Source: Streptomyces sp. AC512_CC834
GTDB lineage: Bacteria > Actinomycetota > Actinomycetes > Streptomycetales > Streptomycetaceae
DNA: 64,000 bases
Direction of reading: 5' to 3'
Assembly (NCBI RefSeq): GCF_019049325.1
Contig: NZ_JAGMUO010000038.1
Span: 1 to 64,000 of the forward strand
Shown here: piece after piece, positions 24,838-32,654 of the stretch
How positions within the stretch are numbered: the first letter of the stretch is position 1
Layout of the letters: each line of letters opens with the position of its first letter
Notes under the pieces: model-generated
The model's database searches: none
Seen by the model: only the letters and a program-made list of their open reading frames with translations
What the model was told of the DNA's origin: nothing
Program-made: the position numbers and the translations under genes

Positions 24838-27567
24838 GTGTCGGAAAACAAAGATCCCCAGGTAGCGAACGCAGCGAAGTTCGTTTACGACTTCACCGAG
24901 GGCAACAAGGACCTCAAGGACCTCCTCGGCGGCAAGGGCGCCAACCTCGCCGAGATGACCAACCTGGGTCTCCCGGTCCCTCCCGGTTTCACGATCACGA
25001 CCGAGGCCTGCAAGACCTACCTCGACAGCGGCGAGGAGCCCGCGGCACTGCGGGACGAGGTGAGTGCGCACCTCGACGCCCTCGAGGCGAAGGTGGGCAA
25101 GAAGCTCGGACAGGCCGACGACCCGCTCCTCGTGTCGGTGCGTTCCGGAGCCAAGTTCTCCATGCCCGGCATGATGGACACGGTCCTCAACATCGGCCTC
25201 TCCGACAAGTCGGTGCAGGGCCTGGCCAAGCAGGCCGGCGACGACCGGTTCGCATGGGACTCCTACCGCCGCCTGATCCAGATGTTCGGCAAGACCGTCC
25301 TCGGCGTCGACGGCGACCTCTTCGAGGAGGCGCTGGAGGCGGCGAAGGCGGCCAAGAAGGTCGCGGTCGACACCGAGCTGGAGGCCGCCGACCTCAAGAA
25401 ACTCGTCACCAAGTTCAAGAAGATCGTCAAGACCGAGGCGGGCCGGGACTTCCCGCAGGACCCGCGCGAGCAGATGGACCTCGCCATCAAGGCGGTCTTC
25501 GAGTCCTGGAACGGCGAGCGCGCCAAGCTCTACCGCCGCCAGGAGCGCATCCCGCACGACCTCGGCACCGCCGTCAACGTCTGCTCCATGGTCTTCGGCA
25601 ACCTCGGGCCCGACTCGGGCACGGGCGTCGCCTTCACCCGCGACCCCGCCTCGGGCCACCAGGGCGTCTACGGCGACTACCTCCAGAACGCCCAGGGCGA
25701 GGACGTCGTCGCGGGCATCCGCAACACCGTCGCGCTCGCGGAGCTGGAGCAGATCGACAAGAAGTCGTACGACCAGCTCATGCAGATCATGGAGACGCTG
25801 GAGAACCACTACCTGGACCTCTGCGACATCGAGTTCACCATCGAGCGCGGCCGGCTGTGGATGCTCCAGACCCGCGTCGGCAAGCGCACGGCGGGCGCGG
25901 CCTTCCGCATCGCCACCCAGCTCGTCGACCAGGGCCTGATCGACGAGGCGGAGGCCCTCCAGCGCGTCAACGGCGCCCAGCTCGCCCAGCTCATGTTCCC
26001 CCGCTTCGACGACGAGGCGAAGGTCGAGAAGGTCGGCCGGGGCATCGCGGCCTCGCCGGGCGCGGCGGTCGGCAAGGCCGTCTTCGACTCGTACACGGCC
26101 GTCAAGTGGTCCCGCTCGGGCGAGAAGGTCATCCTGATCCGCCGCGAGACCAACCCCGACGACCTGGACGGCATGATCGCCGCCGAGGGCATCCTGACCT
26201 CGCGCGGCGGCAAGACCTCCCACGCGGCCGTCGTCGCGCGCGGCATGGGCAAGACCTGTGTCTGCGGCGCGGAGGAACTGGAGGTCGACACCAAGCGCCG
26301 CCGGATGACCGTGCCCGGCGGCCACGTCGTCGAGGAGGGCGACGTCGTCTCCATCGACGGCTCCTCCGGCAAGGTCTACCTGGGCGAGGTGCCGGTCGTG
26401 CCGTCGCCGGTCGTCGAGTACTTCGAGGGCCGCATGCACGCGGGCGCCGAGGACGCCGACGAGCTGGTCGAGGCCGTGCACCGCATCATGGCCTTCGCCG
26501 ACCGCAAGCGCCGGCTGCGGGTGCGCGCCAACGCCGACAACGCCGAGGACGCGCTGCGGGCGAGGAGGTTCGGCGCCCAGGGCATCGGTCTGTGCCGCAC
26601 CGAGCACATGTTCCTCGGCGACCGGCGCGGGCTGGTGGAGCGGCTGATCCTGGCCGACACCGAGGCCGTGCGCGAGGAGTCGCTGAAGGAGCTGCTGCCG
26701 CTCCAGAAGCAGGACTTCGTCCAGCTCTTCGAGTCGATGGACGGCCTCCCGGTCACCGTCCGCCTCCTCGACCCGCCGCTGCACGAGTTCCTGCCGGACA
26801 TCACCGAGCTGTCGGTGCGTGTCGCGCTCGCCGAGTCCCGTCAGGAGCCGCACGAGAACGAGCTGCGCCTGCTCCAGGCCGTGCACCGGCTGCACGAGCA
26901 GAACCCGATGCTGGGCCTGCGCGGCGTCCGCCTCGGTCTGGTCATCCCCGGCCTGTTCACCATGCAGGTCAGGGCGATCGCCGAGGCCGCCGCCGAGCGC
27001 AAGGCGGCCAAGGGCGACCCGCGCGCCGAGATCATGATCCCGCTGGTCGGCACCGTCCAGGAGCTGGAGATCGTCCGCGACGAGGCCGACCAGGTCATCG
27101 CCGAGGTGGAGGCGGCCACGGGAGCGAAGCTCAAGCTGTCGATCGGCACGATGATCGAGCTGCCCCGTGCCGCCCTGACCGCCGGTCAGATCGCCGAGGC
27201 CGCGGAGTTCTTCTCCTTCGGCACCAACGACCTGACCCAGACCGTGTGGGGCTTCAGCCGCGACGACGTGGAGGCCAGCTTCTTCACGGCCTACCTGGAG
27301 AAGGGCATCTTCGGCGTCTCCCCGTTCGAGACGATCGACAGGGACGGTGTCGGCTCCCTGGTCGCCGCGGCGGCGAAGGCCGGCCGCGCCACCCGCCCCG
27401 ACCTCAAGCTCGGCGTCTGCGGCGAGCACGGCGGCGACCCGGAGTCCGTCCACTTCTTCCACGAGGTGGGTCTGGACTACGTCTCCTGCTCCCCGTTCCG
27501 CATCCCGGTGGCCCGTCTGGAGGCCGGCCGGGCGGCCTCCCGGTCGAAGGGCAGCGACCACCGGTAA
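24838..27567 (+). CDS. ppdK: Pyruvate, phosphate dikinase
   Basis: This 909-aa enzyme interconverts pyruvate, ATP and Pi with phosphoenolpyruvate, AMP and PPi. Domains run in order. First comes the N-terminal ATP-binding region (L-L-G-G-K-G-A-N-L-A-E-M near residue 30). Then comes the swivelling phosphohistidine domain with the catalytic His in G-G-K-T-S-H-A-A-V-V-A-R-G-M-G. Last is the C-terminal PEP/pyruvate barrel ending in G-E-H-G-G-D-P and C-S-P-F-R-I-P-V-A-R. The GTG at 24838 is the start of family similarity. A long upstream region with palindromes suggests tight control. Hairpins follow the stop. Confidence 0.96.
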   Translation: MSENKDPQVANAAKFVYDFTEGNKDLKDLLGGKGANLAEMTNLGLPVPPGFTITTEACKTYLDSGEEPAALRDEVSAHLDALEAKVGKKLGQADDPLLVSVRSGAKFSMPGMMDTVLNIGLSDKSVQGLAKQAGDDRFAWDSYRRLIQMFGKTVLGVDGDLFEEALEAAKAAKKVAVDTELEAADLKKLVTKFKKIVKTEAGRDFPQDPREQMDLAIKAVFESWNGERAKLYRRQERIPHDLGTAVNVCSMVFGNLGPDSGTGVAFTRDPASGHQGVYGDYLQNAQGEDVVAGIRNTVALAELEQIDKKSYDQLMQIMETLENHYLDLCDIEFTIERGRLWMLQTRVGKRTAGAAFRIATQLVDQGLIDEAEALQRVNGAQLAQLMFPRFDDEAKVEKVGRGIAASPGAAVGKAVFDSYTAVKWSRSGEKVILIRRETNPDDLDGMIAAEGILTSRGGKTSHAAVVARGMGKTCVCGAEELEVDTKRRRMTVPGGHVVEEGDVVSIDGSSGKVYLGEVPVVPSPVVEYFEGRMHAGAEDADELVEAVHRIMAFADRKRRLRVRANADNAEDALRARRFGAQGIGLCRTEHMFLGDRRGLVERLILADTEAVREESLKELLPLQKQDFVQLFESMDGLPVTVRLLDPPLHEFLPDITELSVRVALAESRQEPHENELRLLQAVHRLHEQNPMLGLRGVRLGLVIPGLFTMQVRAIAEAAAERKAAKGDPRAEIMIPLVGTVQELEIVRDEADQVIAEVEAATGAKLKLSIGTMIELPRAALTAGQIAEAAEFFSFGTNDLTQTVWGFSRDDVEASFFTAYLEKGIFGVSPFETIDRDGVGSLVAAAAKAGRATRPDLKLGVCGEHGGDPESVHFFHEVGLDYVSCSPFRIPVARLEAGRAASRSKGSDHR

Positions 27568-27591
27568 CCCCCGAAGGGGGCCTCAGGCCCC
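27568..27591 (+). terminator. Short hairpins after ppdK
   Basis: CCCCC-GAA-GGGGG begins directly after the ppdK stop, and an overlapping alternative GGGGCC-TCA-GGCCCC follows. Weak individually, they may act with the stronger stem at 27655. Confidence 0.5.
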
Positions 27592-27654
27592 GGAGCCGCC
27601 GTCTGTCACCCGACCACCCTCACCGATCGGCGGCGGCTCCGGATCACGGGAAAG

Positions 27655-27681
27655 GGCGGCACCCTGTGCGGGGGTGCCGCC
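27655..27681 (+). terminator. 10-bp stem terminator of ppdK
   Basis: GGCGGCACCC (27655-27664) pairs perfectly with GGGTGCCGCC (27672-27681) across a 7-nt loop. It is the clearest terminator in the 303-bp gap between ppdK and the acyltransferase. Bases 27682-27870 hold no recognised feature other than the presumed acyltransferase promoter. Confidence 0.75.
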
Positions 27682-27870
27682 TCTCGCGTGTTGTTCCGCG
27701 GTCTTCGCGTATGGTTCCGTGGGTCTTCGCGCGCCGTTCGCCCGCCCTTCGCCCGTCCTTTGTGACGCGTTCAACGGTGTGAATCGCTCTGCGGTGAGCA
27801 GCAGGAAGCTGTCAGCGAAGTTTGAGAGCCGCGACGGCGGACAGCGGCGGACACCCGGAACGGTGGTTGG

Positions 27871-29082
27871 ATGACCCAGACGGATCACAGGGAACCGGCC
27901 GGCACGACCGCCCCGGACGGGACCAGGGACAGAGGCGCCTCCGGAGTGCCCGGTCCACGGACCGGTCCCGAGGAGAAGGTCGCCGAGGCCGGTCCTCCCG
28001 TCCACCGGAACCGGCTCGCCGCACTCGACGGACTCCGGTTCCTGGCAGCCCTGTCGGTGGTCGTCTTCCACTTCGTCGGCCAGGTGCCCTCCACCATGGA
28101 GACCATCTGGGGCCGTCCCGTCGAGAGCGTCTTCCCCACGGCGCACCCGTACGTCGCCTACGGCCGGCTCGGCGTCGAACTGTTCTTCCTGATCAGCGGT
28201 TTCGTCATCTGCATGAGCGCGTGGGGCCGTTCCCCGCGCGACTTCTTCATCTCGCGCGTCACCCGCCTCTACCCGATGTACTGGGCGGCCGTCGCGATCT
28301 CGGCGTGCGTGATCTACTTCATCGCCGGCGACCCGTTCGGGAAACCGCCCGCGCGCGTGATCTTCGCCAACCTGACGATGCTCCAGACGCCGCTCGGCGT
28401 GGAGGACCTCGACTCCGTCTACTGGACGCTCTGGCCCGAGCTGTGCTTCTACCTGACCTTCGCGGTCGTGGTGTGGAAGGGCCTGACCTACCAGCGCGTG
28501 GTGATCTACTGCGGGCTGTGGACGGTCGCCGCGGTACTGGCCCCCAGTGCCGACATCCACCTGCTCACGCTGCTGGTGAACCCGCCGTCCGCCCCGTACT
28601 TCATCGCGGGCATGGCCTTCTACCTCATGTACCGCTACCGTCCGACCCCGCTGCTGTGGGGCATCGTCGCCATGTCGTGGCTGGTGGCGCTGCACTACCT
28701 GCTGACACCCGACGGGGGCCGGCTGAACTGGGACTCCTGGCAGCCGGGGCGCGGCTGGCTGGTCCTGGTCATCACGGTGTTCTTCCTGCTGATCGCCGCC
28801 GTCGCCCTCGGCTGGACCAGCCGGATCCGCTGGCGCGGGCTGACCGTCGCGGGCACCCTGACCTTCCCGCTGTACCTGCTGCACGACACCATCGGCGTCA
28901 ACGTCCTGCACCACTTCGGCGACCGGGCCGACCCGTGGGTGATGGTCGGGATCACCGTCGCCGCGCTGGTGGCGCTGGCCTACCTCGTGCAGCGGTTCGT
29001 CGAACGCCCGGTGGCCCGGGCCTCGCGGCGCTGGCTGAGCAGCGCCGCCTTCAGTCTCAAGCCGCCGGAGCGCCGCCGCTGA
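27871..29082 (+). CDS. Acyltransferase 3 family membrane protein
   Basis: This 403-aa protein has a ~45-residue hydrophilic N-terminus, then the acyltransferase-3 hallmark R-L-A-A-L-D-G-L-R-F-L-A-A-L-S-V-V-V-F-H-F. The early R-x-x-x-D-x-x-R and F-H are both present. About ten hydrophobic helices follow and the tail is basic. Relatives (OafA/YrhL) O-acetylate or acylate cell-surface sugars or secondary metabolites. The target is unknown and no biosynthetic neighbours help. The ATG at 27871 has only a weak ribosome site; a later start would cut only the non-conserved N-terminus. Confidence 0.85.
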   Translation: MTQTDHREPAGTTAPDGTRDRGASGVPGPRTGPEEKVAEAGPPVHRNRLAALDGLRFLAALSVVVFHFVGQVPSTMETIWGRPVESVFPTAHPYVAYGRLGVELFFLISGFVICMSAWGRSPRDFFISRVTRLYPMYWAAVAISACVIYFIAGDPFGKPPARVIFANLTMLQTPLGVEDLDSVYWTLWPELCFYLTFAVVVWKGLTYQRVVIYCGLWTVAAVLAPSADIHLLTLLVNPPSAPYFIAGMAFYLMYRYRPTPLLWGIVAMSWLVALHYLLTPDGGRLNWDSWQPGRGWLVLVITVFFLLIAAVALGWTSRIRWRGLTVAGTLTFPLYLLHDTIGVNVLHHFGDRADPWVMVGITVAALVALAYLVQRFVERPVARASRRWLSSAAFSLKPPERRR

Positions 29083-29113
29083 GCGGACGGCACCCCGGCG
29101 GCCCCGCGCCGGG

Positions 29114-29572
29114 TCAGGCTGCGCTGTTGCTCCGGCGCCGTCGGGTCACCAGCAGCAGTCCGCCGCCGGCGAGCACGACGACACCGCCTGCGGCCGCGAT
29201 GTACGGCGTGTTGTCGTCGCCGCCGGTCTCCGCGAGGTCGGGGCCCTGCTGCCCGGCGGCCTCGTCCCCGCCGCTCTTGTCGCTCCCGGAGTCCTTCCCG
29301 CTGCCGGCGCCTGCGCCGTCGTCGGTGTCCTTGTCGCTCGCGGGCACGAAGTCGGCGGGCGGCTTGTCGCAGCCGAAGCCGTCGTTGTCGCGGTCCAGGT
29401 GGGCGCCGTAGTGCTCGTCACCCTTCTGGATGTTGGAGTAGCCGGCGTCGTACGCCTCGGTGCAGTTCTTGAACGGGTGGGTGCCGTCGTGCGCCTGGGC
29501 GGCGGCGGTCGGCAGGGCGGCCAGGGCCAGCGCGGCGACGGTCACGGCGGCGGGCTTGCGGAGCAGGTTCAT
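29114..29572 (-). CDS. Excalibur-domain surface protein with LAETG sortase signal
   Basis: This 152-aa secreted protein has a signal peptide (A-L-A-A-L-P-T-A-A-A-Q-A-H) and then an Excalibur calcium-binding domain: F-K-N-C-T-E-A-Y-D-A-G-Y ... H-L-D-R-D-N-D-G-F-G-C-D. The D-x-D-x-D-G EF-hand-like loop and two Cys are present. A Ser/Gly/Asp linker is followed by L-A-E-T-G, a hydrophobic helix and R-R-R-R, a complete C-terminal sorting signal of the LAxTG type used by actinomycete class E sortases. The protein is therefore probably anchored to the cell wall. It is encoded alone and is divergent from the SDR at 29768. No sortase is adjacent; the one at 44440 is 15 kb away and looks class F. Confidence 0.9.
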   Translation of the reverse strand: MNLLRKPAAVTVAALALAALPTAAAQAHDGTHPFKNCTEAYDAGYSNIQKGDEHYGAHLDRDNDGFGCDKPPADFVPASDKDTDDGAGAGSGKDSGSDKSGGDEAAGQQGPDLAETGGDDNTPYIAAAGGVVVLAGGGLLLVTRRRRSNSAA

Positions 29573-29767
29573 CGAGAGTCCCGGGAATGGTGTGGATCGA
29601 CGGATATGAGATGACGAAGCTATTGAGGTGCCCGAGATGTGGTGGAGTTATGAAGGACTCGTGATGTAAACGTGACGTGACCGGACGGTAGCTCTCCGCT
29701 CAGGGGTGCCGGGCGCGTACGGTGAGACGGGTCCGGACCAGCGAAGGAGTCAGCGAAGGAGCCGCGG

Positions 29768-30703
29768 ATGACCGGCTGGAACACGGGTGACATCCCCGAC
29801 CTGGACGGGCGCGTCGCCGTCGTCACCGGCGCCAACGGCGGCCTCGGTCACGTGATCTCCCGGGAACTGGCGCGCAACGGCGCGTCCGTCGTGCTGGCCT
29901 GCCGCAGCGAGGCACGGGGGAGCGCGGCCGTGGAGCGCCTCCTGGGGGAGGTGCCCGGCGCCGCCGTGGAAGCGGCACGGCTGGATCTCGGGGACCTCGC
30001 CTCGGTCCGGGAGTTCTCCTACGGACTGCCGTACGAGCGGGTCGATCTCCTCGTCAACAACGCCGGGGTGATGGCCCTGCCCCACGGGACGACGGCGGAC
30101 GGCTTCGAGACGCAGTTCGGCGTCAACCATCTGGGTCACTTCGCCCTCACCGGGCTGCTGCTGCCCACCCTGCTCGCCACACCCGGCGCCCGGATCGTGA
30201 CCGTCTCCAGCTTCATGCACGCCCTGGCCAACGTCGATCCGCGCGACCTCAACAGTGTCCGGCGGTACGGGCGCTGGACCGCCTACGCCCGCTCGAAGTC
30301 CGCCAACCTGCTCTTCACCCACGAGCTGGCGCGCCGGCTCGCGGCCCGCGAGGGCGCCTCGGACGTCCGCGCTGTCGCCGCCCACCCGGGATACGCCGAG
30401 ACCGGTCTGCAGACCGCCGGACCCCGCGCCGAGGGGCGTCGGCTCGCCGAGCGGCTGGCGCGGCTCGGCAACCGGGTCGTCGCCCAGCCCGCCGAGGCGG
30501 GCGCGCTGCCCGTCCTGTACGCCGCGACCGCGCCCGGCGTCCCCTCCGACTCCTTCACCGGCCCCTCCTTCGCGATGTGGCGCGGGACGCCCGTACCGTC
30601 CTGGCGGGCGTCCTGGACCACCGACGACGCGATGGGGGAGCGGCTGTGGTCCGCCTCCGAGCGGCTGACGGGCGTCACCTACGAGGCGCTGCGGCAGCCC
30701 TGA
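29768..30703 (+). CDS. Short-chain dehydrogenase/reductase (retinol dehydrogenase-like)
   Basis: This 311-aa SDR has the NAD(P) motif T-G-A-N-G-G-L-G near residue 22, N-N-A-G-V near 98 and Y-A-R-S-K with the catalytic Tyr/Lys near 177. Length and pattern match the WW-domain-oxidoreductase/retinol dehydrogenase-like group, which use diverse lipophilic alcohols or ketones; the substrate is unknown. A GGAG precedes the ATG at 29768. The 3' end runs into a 15-bp tandem repeat shared with the convergent SDR pseudogene. Confidence 0.88.
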   Translation: MTGWNTGDIPDLDGRVAVVTGANGGLGHVISRELARNGASVVLACRSEARGSAAVERLLGEVPGAAVEAARLDLGDLASVREFSYGLPYERVDLLVNNAGVMALPHGTTADGFETQFGVNHLGHFALTGLLLPTLLATPGARIVTVSSFMHALANVDPRDLNSVRRYGRWTAYARSKSANLLFTHELARRLAAREGASDVRAVAAHPGYAETGLQTAGPRAEGRRLAERLARLGNRVVAQPAEAGALPVLYAATAPGVPSDSFTGPSFAMWRGTPVPSWRASWTTDDAMGERLWSASERLTGVTYEALRQP

Positions 30704-30705
30704 TC

Positions 30706-30795
30706 GCGGGCGCTCAGGAGCCGAGCGTTCAGGTCCCGGGCGTTCAGGTCCCGAGCGCTCAGGATCCGAGCGTTCAGGAGCCGAGCGCGCTCAGG
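30706..30795. repeat. 15-bp tandem repeat, six units
   Basis: Six head-to-tail 15-bp units of the form CCGAGCGTTCAGGAG (variable last three bases) occupy 30706-30795, between the stop of the SDR at 29768 and the convergent SDR pseudogene, whose stop codon (30793-30791) lies inside the last unit. Because 15 is a multiple of 3, all frames stay open, but no gene signal is present. Confidence 0.9.
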
Positions 30796-31560
30796 CCGTC
30801 TGGCCGCCGTCCACCACGAGGTCGGTGCCCACGACCGACGCCGCGTCGTCCGACGCGAGGTACAGCACGGCCGCCGCGACCTCCGCCACCGCCGACACCC
30901 GGCCGAGCGGCGTCTGCCCGCGCATCCGCTCGGCCCGTCCCGCCTCCGTCTCGCCGGGCAGCAGCGACATGGAGGTCGCCGTGGCGCCGGGGCTGACGGC
31001 GTTGATACGGACACCGTCGGCGATGTGGTCCAGGGCGGCACCCCGGGTGAGCACCGACACGGCCGCCTTGCCCGCCGCGTAGGCCGTGGCGCCCGGGCTG
31101 CGCTTGTGCGCCCCGAAGGTGGAGGCGATGTTCACGATGGCGCCGCCGCCGGGCTGGGCGCGCATGCGGCGGACCTCGGCGCGCAGGGCGAGGAACACGC
31201 CGGTGACGTTGATGTCGAGCTGCGTGCGCCAGTCCTCCTCGGGCAGCTCGGCCAGGGGTACCCCGCCGCGGAAGACGCCCGCGTTGTTGACGGCCACGTC
31301 GAGGGAGCCGAAGCGCTCCACTGCGGCATCCACGACGGCCTCCACGTCGGCGGTCCGGGTGACGTCCGCGGTGACGGCCAGCGCCTTGCCGCCCGCCGCC
31401 TCGATCAGGGTCACCGTCTCGTCGAGCGGCCCCCGTCCGCGCCCGGCGAGACGACGACGTTCGCGCCCTCGGCGGCGAGGGCGAGCGCGACGGCCCGTCC
31501 GATGCCGGAGCCCGCACCGGTGACGAGGGCGGCCTTGTCGGTGAAGCGCTGGGTGGTCAT
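30791..31560 (-). pseudogene. Frameshifted SDR oxidoreductase
   Basis: The ATG at 31560 opens a normal SDR start: T-T-Q-R-F-T-D-K-A-A-L-V-T-G-A-G-S-G-I-G-R. After G-A-N-V-V-V this frame runs into unrelated sequence and stops (TGA, 31413-31411). The rest of the SDR (A-G-R-G-R-G-P-L-D-E-T-V, N-N-A-G-V, Y-A-A-G-K, D-G-G-Q-T-A) continues in a different frame from about 31447 to the stop at 30791. A net shift of minus one (or plus two) base near 31447-31452, at GTCGTCGTCTCGCC, explains it. Either the gene is recently broken or there is a sequence error. The TetR gene upstream with matching operators fits a once-regulated enzyme. Confidence 0.85.
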
Positions 31561-31600
31561 GAATCTCCCCTTTTTCTTGACCGCGTCAATCAGGTTTTCT

Positions 31601-31615
31601 TGAACGATCGGTTCA
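31601..31615. promoter_or_regulatory. TetR-type operator upstream of the SDR
   Basis: The near-perfect dyad TGAACGATCGGTTCA lies in the promoter region of the SDR pseudogene. A similar site lies upstream of the TetR gene (32276-32292), supporting control by that regulator. Confidence 0.65.
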
Positions 31616-31662
31616 TTATGAGGTCACGAAAACGTCCCTCCGGAGAGGGGTGCGCCGGTGTC

Positions 31663-32256
31663 TCAGTCGAGCGGGTCGAGCAGTGTCAGCGCCTGTTCCG
31701 CCGCGTCCCGCACCCGGGCCGGGTCCTGCGAGGCCTTCCCGACCACCCGCATGCCCTGGAGCAGGACCAGCAGCATCCGGGCGAGGGCCTGCGGATCGCG
31801 GCCGGCGGGCAGTTCGCCCTCGGCGCGGGCCCGGGTCAGCGCCGTGTGCAGCACGGTCTCCAACTGGTCCCAGTTGCGCTCGACCCGCCGGGCGGCGACC
31901 GCGTCGTGCGGGGCCAGCTCGGCCGCGGTGTTGGTGACGAAACAGCCGCGCAGGCGCAGGTCGTCGACGGTCGCCTCGACGGCGTAGCGCCGCACCAGGG
32001 ACCGCACGCCCGGCAGGGCGGGGCCCGGCCGGGACAGGTCCTGGAGCAGGTCCGGGAGCAGCCCCTCCTCGTAGCGCGCCAGCGCCTTCAGGTACAGCTC
32101 GCGCTTGTTGCCGAAGGTCGCGTAGATGCTGGCGCGCCCGATGCCGAGATGTTCGACGAGGTCCGACATGGACGTCGCCTCGTAGCCGCGCCGCCAGAAC
32201 AGCTCCAGGGCTGCCCGCAGCGCGGCGTCCGGATCGAACTCCTTGGTCCTGGCCAC
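31663..32256 (-). CDS. TetR-family transcriptional regulator
   Basis: This 197-aa regulator has an N-terminal TetR helix-turn-helix: F-D-P-D-A-A-L-R-A-A-L-E-L-F-W-R-R-G-Y-E followed by I-G-R-A-S-I-Y-A-T-F-G-N-K. The C-terminal ligand domain is of the AcrR/YcdC-like type (C-F-V-T-N-T-A-A-E-L segment). The adjacent downstream SDR gene has a TGAAC-type dyad in its promoter, and a related dyad precedes this gene, indicating autoregulation plus control of the SDR. The inducer is unknown; such pairs often sense electrophiles or alcohol/ketone substrates. Confidence 0.92.
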   Translation of the reverse strand: MARTKEFDPDAALRAALELFWRRGYEATSMSDLVEHLGIGRASIYATFGNKRELYLKALARYEEGLLPDLLQDLSRPGPALPGVRSLVRRYAVEATVDDLRLRGCFVTNTAAELAPHDAVAARRVERNWDQLETVLHTALTRARAEGELPAGRDPQALARMLLVLLQGMRVVGKASQDPARVRDAAEQALTLLDPLD

Positions 32257-32275
32257 GCGTGCAGCCTAGGTCTAA

Positions 32276-32292
32276 TTGAAACGCTCGGTCAA
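32276..32292. promoter_or_regulatory. Probable TetR autoregulatory operator
   Basis: TTGAAACGCTCGGTCAA lies about 20 bp upstream of the TetR start. It shares the TTGAA-CG-(N)TCGGT-CA layout with the site at 31601-31615. Confidence 0.6.
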
Positions 32293-32303
32293 GAAATGTC
32301 GAG

Positions 32304-32654
32304 TCAGGCGGCCTTCACCTCGTACGTCTCCACCCGCATCGCCTCGTCGTCCAGGCACTCCCCGGTGGTGAGGTCGAAGCGCTGCTTGAGGAGCGGGGAG
32401 GCGACGAAGGGGCGGCCCCGGTGGGTGCCGGTCAGGCCGCGGGAGAGGACCGCCGCGCCGGTGAACGGGTCCCGGTTGTCGATGGCGTACAGCTCGCCGT
32501 CCCGGTCGCGGAACAGGGCGACCTGGCCGCCGTCCGGGAGCAGGGCCGCCACGCCGCGGCCGGGGAGCAGGGCGCCGAGGTCGCAGGCCGTGAACCAGTC
32601 GTCCGTCAGCCGCAGCCGGACCTTGAGGTCGGTCGTCTCGGGTGCCAGGGTCAT
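32304..32654 (-). CDS. nirD: Nitrite reductase small subunit NirD
   Basis: This 116-aa protein is a Rieske-like beta domain. It contains Y-A-I-D-N-R-D-P-F-T-G-A and P-L-L-K-Q-R-F-D-L-T-T-G-E-C, typical of NirD, the small subunit of cytoplasmic NADH-dependent nitrite reductase. As in other NirD proteins the Rieske Cys/His iron ligands are absent. The ATG at 32654 overlaps the nirB stop by 4 nt (ATGA), so it is translated with nirB. It is the last gene of the FAD-oxidoreductase-nirB-nirD operon. Confidence 0.93.
   Translation of the reverse strand: MTLAPETTDLKVRLRLTDDWFTACDLGALLPGRGVAALLPDGGQVALFRDRDGELYAIDNRDPFTGAAVLSRGLTGTHRGRPFVASPLLKQRFDLTTGECLDDEAMRVETYEVKAA

Noticed and set aside
24736..27561. 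Very long open frame antisense to ppdK
   Set aside because: It is the codon-position mirror of a high-GC gene (Leu/Val/Asp/Gly-rich, no domain), and ppdK on the other strand is certain.
31411..31452. Programmed frameshift in the SDR
   Set aside because: No slippery heptamer or downstream pseudoknot is evident; mutation or sequence error is simpler.
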